Origin: CAYNFH01 sp964396385
GTDB taxonomy: Bacteria; Armatimonadota; Chthonomonadetes; Chthonomonadales; CAJBBX01
Assembly: GCA_964396385.1 (NCBI GenBank)
Contig: CAYNFH010000009.1
Span: forward strand, 1 to 60,717
Length of the DNA stretch: 60,717 nt
Direction of reading: 5' to 3'
Each line of letters starts with the position of its first letter. Positions within the stretch are counted from its first letter, which is position 1. The position numbers and the translations under genes were made by a program. The notes under the pieces are model-generated. The model was not told the origin of the DNA. It saw nothing but the letters and a program-made list of their open reading frames with translations, and did not search any database. Shown in pieces: positions 55,225 to 60,717 of the stretch.

Positions 55225-56424
55225 CTACCGCAGTGCCTGGAATAGCGCGTCAAAAACGTACAAGGACACCGTGCTCGCCACCAGAATTCCCACCATCGTC
55301 TGGACCATCCCCATGCACCAGATGCGGCGGGTGAGGCCCGCATAGCCGGGCGTGGAGTGCAGGAACTTGGTCTCCAGGTCCTCCGCGGCGGCGATCCCGC
55401 TCGCGATGTGCCGATCGGCGGCTTCACGCGTCGTGAAGTGCTGCTGCAGGAAGGCGCCTACGCTGCGCCAGGTGAAGAGCGCCGTAAGCGCCCCCAGCAC
55501 GGCCGCGTCCGAGGCATCCACCCACCGGACCGGCAGCGCGGCAATGCCCTGAAACACAACCGCGAATATCAGCCCGCCCGCCATGATGTTGGTCCCACAG
55601 CGCGGATGGACCCGCGGCATGCGCCGCACGATCTCCGGCCGCAGCGGCTCTCCGCGCTCCATCGCGTGGACCGCCTGGTGCTCCGCGGCGTGGAACTGCG
55701 CCAGCGGCAGCGACCTCAGGAGCAGGAGGAACAGGGGCAAGGACAGGGCGTTGAGCGCCATCCACGCGATGGCCTGGCTCGTAACGTGGCTCGGCTCCGG
55801 GCTGTTCCAAATGGTGTACAGCGGCGCTCCGGTGAGCTTGGTGCCGATCCACGCGAGCAGCCCGACACCGTAGTGGGAGGCGGCCAGCAGCAAGCCCAGC
55901 AGCGCGCCGCTGCCCATCAGGGCAAAGGTGCCCACGCCCGCCTGTAGTGAGCCGTTGGTCAGATAGACTCCCCATGGCGTCGCCATCCCGCCTATCCGCT
56001 GCGGCCGCGGTTTGACAGGCAGCGGGGAGAGCAGCTCGTGCAGCGACACCGCGCCCAGATAGCGGTCGGAGCTGTCGATGATCACCAGTGCCGCCTCGCC
56101 GCTGGCCAACATCGCGCTCCGGACCTCCTCCAGGTCCATCTCCGGCCGCCCGGTGGCCCCCGGCGCACGCATCCACTCGGAGACCGGCGCGACAATCGCC
56201 CGGTCCGAGTCCCCGTCCTTCAGGAGCGGCCGGAGGTCGCGCAAGGAGACCACGCCCCGCAGGTGGTGGTTGCCGTCCACCACGGGCAGCGTGTCGCTCC
56301 CGCTGTACCGGAACACGTCCAGCGCGCGGGAGACACTGTCGCTGGGATAGAGCGTCGGAACCTGCCGCAGACACTGGACGAGCGTGCGCGACTCCGGCGC
56401 CACAATTACCTGCCCGTCCATCAC
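55225..56424 (-). CDS. CBS-domain plus DUF1385 membrane protein
   Basis: A 399-residue protein. Residues 15-145 hold a CBS pair (VPTLYPSDSVSRALDVF, VVDGNHHLRGVVSLRDL, LVIIDSSDRYLGAVSL), which usually binds adenine nucleotides. The C-terminal 240 residues are DUF1385, with several membrane segments and the signature QFHAAEHQAVHAMERGE and RVHPRCGTNIMAGG. DUF1385 alone is common in Firmicutes and Armatimonadota, and the CBS fusion is less familiar to me. Role unknown. Possibly a nucleotide-sensing membrane protein. Confidence 0.85.
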   Translation of the reverse strand: MMDGQVIVAPESRTLVQCLRQVPTLYPSDSVSRALDVFRYSGSDTLPVVDGNHHLRGVVSLRDLRPLLKDGDSDRAIVAPVSEWMRAPGATGRPEMDLEEVRSAMLASGEAALVIIDSSDRYLGAVSLHELLSPLPVKPRPQRIGGMATPWGVYLTNGSLQAGVGTFALMGSGALLGLLLAASHYGVGLLAWIGTKLTGAPLYTIWNSPEPSHVTSQAIAWMALNALSLPLFLLLLRSLPLAQFHAAEHQAVHAMERGEPLRPEIVRRMPRVHPRCGTNIMAGGLIFAVVFQGIAALPVRWVDASDAAVLGALTALFTWRSVGAFLQQHFTTREAADRHIASGIAAAEDLETKFLHSTPGYAGLTRRIWCMGMVQTMVGILVASTVSLYVFDALFQALR

Positions 56425-56445
56425 GCTTGCCCCACCAAGGCATCA

Positions 56446-56496
56446 GGTTCTAGGCCTGAACACCTGAACACCTGAACACCTGAACGCCTGAAGGCC
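56446..56496. repeat. Octamer repeat, CTGAACAC words in an inverted frame
   Basis: Four CTGAACAC/CTGAACGC words flanked by AGGCCTGAA and CTGAAGGCC. It lies directly before the rpmB promoter. Confidence 0.9.
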
Positions 56497-56498
56497 CA

Positions 56499-56528
56499 TT
56501 GCGGCATCGCCGCACTCTGTGCTATATT
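56499..56528 (+). promoter_or_regulatory. rpmB promoter
   Basis: TTGCGG (56499-56504), 18 bp, TATATT (56523-56528). Confidence 0.65.
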
Positions 56529-56585
56529 GGTAAGGTTGTCTGCCATATACAGGACGGAAGCTCTTTCCGTTATCAGGAGGCTCTT

Positions 56586-56798
56586 ATGAAGGTGTGCGCC
56601 GTCTGCGGCAAGAAGCCGCAGTTTGGACAAAATATCCGGCACCCCCACTCCGGCGGATGGGCTCTCCGCGCGCCTCGCACCAAGCGGCGCTGGATGCCCA
56701 ACCTGCAGTCGGCACGCGTGGCCAACGGGGGTGCGACCAAGAAGATTCTGGTCTGTGTTAAGTGCCTGAAGGCGGGTAAGGTGATGCGGGCGGTCTAA
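56586..56798 (+). CDS. rpmB: Ribosomal protein L28 (zinc-binding form)
   Basis: A 70-residue bL28. CAVCGKKPQFG at the start and CVKCLKAGKV at the end give the CxxC...CxxC zinc-ribbon form. The middle (HSGGWALRAPRTKRRWMPNL) is the conserved basic core. AGGAGG stands 5 bp before the ATG. Monocistronic between a repeat and a convergent GH43 gene. It is a structural protein of the 50S subunit. Confidence 0.96.
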   Translation: MKVCAVCGKKPQFGQNIRHPHSGGWALRAPRTKRRWMPNLQSARVANGGATKKILVCVKCLKAGKVMRAV

Positions 56799-56911
56799 CG
56801 CCTCCCGCATCTCTCCTCTTCCCGCCTCCCTCAGCCCACTCCGGAATCTCTTCGCCAGACCTGAATTATACTCGCATTGCCTCTCGTGCCGCAACGGACC
56901 GCGCTTCCCCG

Positions 56912-57883
56912 CTATACGGTCTGCGGACCGGTCGTCGGACCCGCGCAGCGCGGCCCCTCCTCCGTCCAGCGCAAAGGATCGATGCACAACCGGCGCATAG
57001 TGCGCTCCATATTCCACGCGTGGTACACCATGAACGGCGTGCGCCCATCGGGACCCATCACTACGGAGTTGTGGCCGGGCCCCAGCACCTTGTTCGGTAC
57101 TCCCTTCAGCACCACGGGGCCGTCCACGTCCTGCGTGTCGACGTATGGCCCCAGCACGTGGTCGCCCACGCCAAACCCCACACCATAATCGATGGTCTCC
57201 CACCGCCCTCCGCTGTAGAGGCAGTAGTACCGCCCTTCATGCTCCACCACGAAGGGGCCCTCCACGGTGTGCCAGGCCTTCCACGTGCGGCTGTACCAGT
57301 ACCGCTCCCGCTGAAAGACCTGCCAATCATGCTGCGCCCTCAGCACCGTGGTGACCGGACCGGCCGTCGATACCATGTCATCGGCCAGCGGGACGACCGC
57401 CGTCCCGGTTCCCGGCCGCTCCCCGTCGAAGAAGTCCTTGGCAAAAAAGAGATACCAGCGGCCGTCCGTCGGATCCCGGAATGGGTGCGCGTCGATAGAG
57501 AACGGCTCTTCCGGCATGAGCACGCGGCCTTCGTCCCGGAACGGCCCGGCGGGGTTGTCAGCCGTCGCTATCCGAAGCTGGTGGCCCTCGCCCTCGCAGC
57601 CCCCGGCCGAATAGTAGAGGAAGAACCGGCCGTCCCGTTTCACCACCTCCGGTGCCCAGTAGGACGGCTTGTCCGGATCGTTCAGTGGGACAAGTGCCCC
57701 GCCCAGCAGCGCCCAGTGGGCCAGGTCCGTCGAATGGAGCAGGGGGAACATGCGGCCGTCCCCCTGCAGGCCGTTGTTCTCCGGCCCGCCCGTGCCGTAC
57801 GCGTAGTACTCGCCCCGCCACTTCAACACGAACGGATCGGCCATATACCCCGGCCAGACGGGGTTGGAGTAGGTCAAAGGCAT
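56912..57883 (-). CDS. Glycoside hydrolase family 43-like enzyme
   Basis: A 323-residue five-bladed beta-propeller of the GH43 clan. MADPFVLKWRGEYYAYGTGG near the start has the catalytic-base Asp in ADPF, SYWAPEVVKRDGRFFLYYS is the WAPEV block, SIDAHPFRDPTDG holds the pKa-modulating Asp, and VLGPGHNSVVMGPDG is a typical metal/His region. Substrates are usually arabinan, xylan or related plant polysaccharides. No signal peptide is seen, so it may act on imported oligosaccharides. A repeat follows its start codon on the upstream side. Confidence 0.9.
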   Translation of the reverse strand: MPLTYSNPVWPGYMADPFVLKWRGEYYAYGTGGPENNGLQGDGRMFPLLHSTDLAHWALLGGALVPLNDPDKPSYWAPEVVKRDGRFFLYYSAGGCEGEGHQLRIATADNPAGPFRDEGRVLMPEEPFSIDAHPFRDPTDGRWYLFFAKDFFDGERPGTGTAVVPLADDMVSTAGPVTTVLRAQHDWQVFQRERYWYSRTWKAWHTVEGPFVVEHEGRYYCLYSGGRWETIDYGVGFGVGDHVLGPYVDTQDVDGPVVLKGVPNKVLGPGHNSVVMGPDGRTPFMVYHAWNMERTMRRLCIDPLRWTEEGPRCAGPTTGPQTV

Positions 57884-57891
57884 GGTGGTGT

Positions 57892-57964
57892 TCAGGTATT
57901 CAGGTGTTCAGGTGTTCAGGTGTTTCGGATTCCGGACCTGAATACCTGAATACCTGAACACCCT
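57892..57964. repeat. Modular inverted repeat, near-perfect hairpin of GGTGTTCA/TGAACACC octamers
   Basis: Left arm TGTTCAGGTATTCAGG plus further GTGTTCAG words, core TTTCGGATTCCGGA, right arm of CCTGAATACCTGAATACC words. It ends 3 bp before the thyX stop codon. The best-preserved example of the repeat family. Confidence 0.95.
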
Positions 57965-57967
57965 TCT

Positions 57968-58873
57968 TTAGACCTTCCTATAGGTGTTCTGCACCGTGTA
58001 CGTCCCGTCCGGCTCCGCCACGATCTCGTAGTCCGAGAACAGGATGGGATCCGCGGCGGCGAGGCAGAGATACGTGGCGAAGGCCAGCGCGCGTATTTCC
58101 GTCTCCGCGTGCGGATTGGCGCGCATTTCCAGGAAGTGCCGCCAGGCGCGTGCGTTGCCCGTCACCACAATCGGCGCTTCCGTCTCGTTCGGTAGAACCG
58201 CTCTGGCCGTCTGCTGCACCTTCTTGCGCAGGTCCGTGCGCGCCTGGGCGCCCAGGATCTCCGCCCCCTCCTTCTGCCTCTGCAGAAGGGTCTGTGCCAG
58301 GGCGTCGTACTCCCGCGCCGCCCGGTCTATCCGCTCAACGAAGAGCCCGTGCATCTCCGCGTCATCCACGAACTCCGGCCGCTCCACAAACCGCAACACT
58401 TTTCCGGAGATATACCGCTGACTCGCTTGCGAGTACGACATTCCTGCTCTATGCCGTATTAGCTCGTGCGTTACGCTGCGCGAGATGCCATAGAACAGAA
58501 AGGAGAAGCAGGCGTGCTCCAGCACGGACCCATGCCCGGACTCCTTGATGTTGTTGAAGTAGCGGGCCGCGTCCGCGTTGTAGGTCCGCCTGGGACCAAA
58601 GCTGGCGTAACACACCTGCCCGGCCAGTTTGCAGAGCTGCGCGCCGCCCGGCAGTGCCGTAGGGTCGTCCAGGTAGGCGGGGAACTCCAGCGCCGGGTCG
58701 AACCCCTCCAGGAACGCGCGGAGGCTGTCCAGCGAAACCTGCGGCCTGGCGATGAGATGGACGCCCGGTCTGGTGAGATACGGCGTGCCCTGATCGGTCG
58801 AATAGGTGGGGGATGGGACGAAGGGGAATCCCTGGCCTGCGCCCTGGACCTGCGCGCGCAGCTCGTCAAACAT
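57968..58873 (-). CDS. thyX: FAD-dependent thymidylate synthase
   Basis: A 301-residue ThyX that makes dTMP from dUMP with methylene-THF, FAD and NADPH. The signature RHRxxSxxxxSxR is present as ELIRHRAGMSYSQASQRY. GHGSVLEHACFSFLFYGISR and RAWRHFLEMRANPHAETEIR are other conserved blocks. It is longer than the shortest ThyX proteins because of an N-terminal extension of about 40 residues. No thyA is in the window. The stop lies against a repeat. Confidence 0.95.
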   Translation of the reverse strand: MFDELRAQVQGAGQGFPFVPSPTYSTDQGTPYLTRPGVHLIARPQVSLDSLRAFLEGFDPALEFPAYLDDPTALPGGAQLCKLAGQVCYASFGPRRTYNADAARYFNNIKESGHGSVLEHACFSFLFYGISRSVTHELIRHRAGMSYSQASQRYISGKVLRFVERPEFVDDAEMHGLFVERIDRAAREYDALAQTLLQRQKEGAEILGAQARTDLRKKVQQTARAVLPNETEAPIVVTGNARAWRHFLEMRANPHAETEIRALAFATYLCLAAADPILFSDYEIVAEPDGTYTVQNTYRKV

Positions 58874-58944
58874 GAAGCGGCTGACCCTTTCCTTCGGCGG
58901 GTTTCATCCGGCGCACTCACCGCCTCTTCCGAACTACATAGCGC

Positions 58945-58963
58945 CCCTCCCTGGCAGGGAGGG
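58945..58963. repeat. Short palindrome CCCTCCCTG-G-CAGGGAGGG
   Basis: 9-bp arms around one base between the thyX and nadD genes. It resembles the CTCCCCCAGTATTGGGGG unit in style, not in sequence. Confidence 0.6.
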
Positions 58964-59015
58964 TGTACGGCGTACAGGTGCGTAGAACGGAGCGTGGGTG
59001 GGCCTGCGGCCAGAT

Positions 59016-59633
59016 TCACCGGGAGGCAGCCGCATTCCTATAGCAGCCGTACAATCCGCGCTCGGCAATGTACTCCACCACCGCATCCGGGGTCAGGTAG
59101 CGGATGGGCAAGCCCGCGCCCACCCGCTCGCGGATCATCGTGGACGAGATGCCCAGCTCCGGCGTCTCCAGCATTTCCATCCGCGTCCGGTAGGCCGGGG
59201 GAATGGCGGCCCGGAGCTCCTCGGCGGTGTAGCCCGGCCGCGGGATCGTCACCAGCCGCGCCAGCCGGATCACCTCCTCCGGCTGCCTCCATGTACTGAT
59301 CTCCGCCGCCGCGTCCAGCCCGATGATGAAGAACAGCTCCGCGGACGGATGCTCCGTCTGGAGCGCTCTCAGCGTATCCACGGTATAGGAGGGGCCGGGG
59401 CGGTCCAGCTCCACGCGGGAGCAGCCGAAGTGCGGGTTGGACCGCGTGGCGAGTACCGTCATCTCGTACCGCTCCTCGGCGGAAGCGATGCAGCGAGGCC
59501 GCTTATGCGGCGGGACGCTGTTCGGCACGAAGACCACACGGTCCAGCTTCAGCCGGACCCGCGCCTCCTCACCGATAAACAGGTGGACCTGGTGGATGGG
59601 ATCGAACGTCCCCCCCAGGATTCCCAGCCGCAT
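59016..59633 (-). CDS. nadD: Nicotinate-nucleotide adenylyltransferase
   Basis: A 205-residue NAD biosynthesis enzyme joining nicotinate mononucleotide and ATP. MRLGILGGTFDPIHQVHL contains the GxFxPxHxxH motif with catalytic His. VPNSVPPHKRP, SYTVDTLRAL, FIIGLDAAAEISTW and ELGISSTMIRERV (ISSTxIR motif) are all present. ATG 59633 has GGAGGAG at 7-bp spacing. Longer starts run through a dispersed repeat. Divergent from the glycosyltransferase. Confidence 0.96.
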   Translation of the reverse strand: MRLGILGGTFDPIHQVHLFIGEEARVRLKLDRVVFVPNSVPPHKRPRCIASAEERYEMTVLATRSNPHFGCSRVELDRPGPSYTVDTLRALQTEHPSAELFFIIGLDAAAEISTWRQPEEVIRLARLVTIPRPGYTAEELRAAIPPAYRTRMEMLETPELGISSTMIRERVGAGLPIRYLTPDAVVEYIAERGLYGCYRNAAASR

Positions 59634-59657
59634 GCGCCGCTCCTCCCCTCCGTCCCC

Positions 59658-59757
59658 CGAACACCTGAACACCTGAACACCTGAACACCTGAGTCCGGCC
59701 TCTCGACTCTCGATTTCGGATTCCGGTCTCACGACTCACGACTCACGACTGTCGACT
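59658..59757. repeat. Composite modular repeat: CTGAACAC octamers, CTCGACT and CACGACT heptamers
   Basis: Four CTGAACAC words, GAGTCCGGCC junction, CTCGACT words, TTTCGGATTCCGGTCTC core, CACGACT words. It joins in one place word families found singly elsewhere (imuB, dnaE2, 56446). Confidence 0.93.
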
Positions 59758-59820
59758 TGCAGGACTCCCCTCCCGGTTGCCCCAAATTATGCGGCAAGCC
59801 GTACCGCCTGTCAAACTCGC

Positions 59821-60717
59821 ATGCGTGTCCTTCAGGTCATCCGCCCGGCCGCGGGAGGTATGCGGCGCCACCTCTCGCTGCTACGCCGCGGACTGTCGGA
59901 GCACGAGATCCACGTGGCCGTCGCCGCGCCGTCCGGCTTCTCGCTGGAGGATGCGGCCGGCGTGGAGCTGTTTGAGGCGGACATCGCCGCGCGCCCGAAC
60001 CCCCTTGCCGACTTCCGCGCCGCAGGGGCCATCAGCCATCGCGCCGGCGAGTTCGACCTCCTCCACGCGCACGGGATCCGCGCGGCGCAGGTAGCGACAA
60101 TCGCCGCGAAGCGCGCCGGCAAGCCCTACCTTTGGACCGCCCACAACCTCGCTCCCCGTGCCGGATGGCTGCCTCGCCTAATCGTCCGCCGGGCGCTGGA
60201 GCCCGCCACCGCCGCCATCGCCGTCTCACACGCCGTGGCCCGCAGCTTTGACCGCTTCGGCATCCCGGAGGATCGCTTCACGGTTATCCCAAACGGTATC
60301 GACCTCTCTCCGTTCGACCGGCCGGTGAACCCCACAGCTACCCGCATGGCGTTGGCGGTCCCGCACGGCCACTATATGGTCGGCGCCCTGGGACGGCTCT
60401 CGCCGGAGAAGGGGTTTTGGGACCTTATCGAATCCGCCGCCTATGTCCACGCCCAAATGTCCAATGTGACTTTCGCGATCGCGGGCGCGGGACCGCAGAA
60501 GCATGCGCTGGAAGAGCACATCCGATCCCTCGGCCTCAGCCTGACTGCGACGCTGGCCGGGCGGGTAGAGGACGTTCCGTCCTTCCTTGCCGCGGCCGAC
60601 ATTGTCGCCATTCCGTCCCTGGAGGAGGGACAGGGTATCGTCGCTCTGGAAGCCATGGCGGCGCGCAGGCCAGTAATCGCCACCCGGGTCGGCGGGCTGG
60701 TCGAAACCGTCATGGAC
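59821..60717 (+). CDS. GT4 family glycosyltransferase (3' end outside window)
   Basis: 299 codons are visible, open to the window edge. MRVLQVIRPAAGGMRRHLSL is the GT4 N-terminus. FDLLHAHGIRAAQVATIAAK, AVSHAVARSFDRFGIP, VIPNGIDLSPF, ALGRLSPEKGFWDLIESAA and SLEEGQGIVALEAMAARRPV (the E-x7-E motif) follow. Such retaining glycosyltransferases build surface polysaccharides or glycolipids from nucleotide sugars. No ribosome binding site is obvious before ATG 59821. Confidence 0.9.
   Translation, partial: MRVLQVIRPAAGGMRRHLSLLRRGLSEHEIHVAVAAPSGFSLEDAAGVELFEADIAARPNPLADFRAAGAISHRAGEFDLLHAHGIRAAQVATIAAKRAGKPYLWTAHNLAPRAGWLPRLIVRRALEPATAAIAVSHAVARSFDRFGIPEDRFTVIPNGIDLSPFDRPVNPTATRMALAVPHGHYMVGALGRLSPEKGFWDLIESAAYVHAQMSNVTFAIAGAGPQKHALEEHIRSLGLSLTATLAGRVEDVPSFLAAADIVAIPSLEEGQGIVALEAMAARRPVIATRVGGLVETVMD

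Overview
The window looks like a scaffold from an environmental bacterium of the Armatimonadota. The best pointers are two DUF1559-type pseudopilins with the FPVFAQAREKAR signature, each followed by a small membrane-anchored partner gene. A DUF1549/DUF1501 pair, a ceramidase-like enzyme, FAD-dependent thymidylate synthase and high GC content fit the same picture. Three runs of exactly 10 N mark scaffold joins inside polA, a zinc-ribbon membrane protein and prfC. The phylum assignment is an inference from gene content.

Layout. 1-7.6 kb: polA 3' end, a small zinc-ribbon protein, a type IV pilin divergent from smpB with its operon, a deiodinase-like gene with an in-frame UGA, and a LacI regulator with a DUF1559 pseudopilin. 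7.6-16.4 kb: accessory region with imuB, a short RHS protein ending in a phospholipase A2-like domain plus a membrane protein that may be its immunity partner, dnaE2, and an MNT/HEPN toxin-antitoxin pair lying between two copies of the dnaE2 3' end. 16.4-27.3 kb: ceramidase-like enzyme, DUF1549/DUF1501 pair, ferritin-like protein, tRNA-Pro, SPFH protein, pth, glycosyltransferase, methyltransferase and phosphoesterase. 27.3-34.1 kb: nitrate assimilation cluster (nitrate reductase, NirB-NirD fusion, degenerate OmpR-type regulator, DUF4202). 34.1-60.7 kb: ECF sigma/anti-sigma operon, a PPTase, sua5, two zinc-ribbon PilZ proteins, pilT, prfC, a matrixin-like protease, the second pseudopilin operon, an oxidoreductase, ispG, a MoxR/DUF2201 pair, a PAQR protein, argS, rpmB, GH43, thyX, nadD and the start of a GT4 glycosyltransferase.

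The strongest structural signal that genes do not explain is a family of about 28 modular repeats, roughly one per 2 kb. Each is built from 7- or 8-bp tandem words, usually arranged as two inverted arms around a short core related to CGGAATCCGG. The same words recur at distant loci, so this is dispersal and not only local slippage. The repeats sit against stop codons, between genes, and also in frame inside imuB, dnaE2 (three times), prfC, a PPTase gene and the signal peptide of a protease.

Other highlights are the deiodinase-like Sec candidate with a SECIS-like hairpin; paired GAAAC-N6-GAAAC boxes with identical spacing in front of both nitrate-assimilation transcripts, followed by a conserved leader hairpin; a vestige of a nitrate transporter gene; a hairpin that hides the ribosome binding site of the putative immunity gene; and apparently leaderless transcripts for smpB and the MNT gene.
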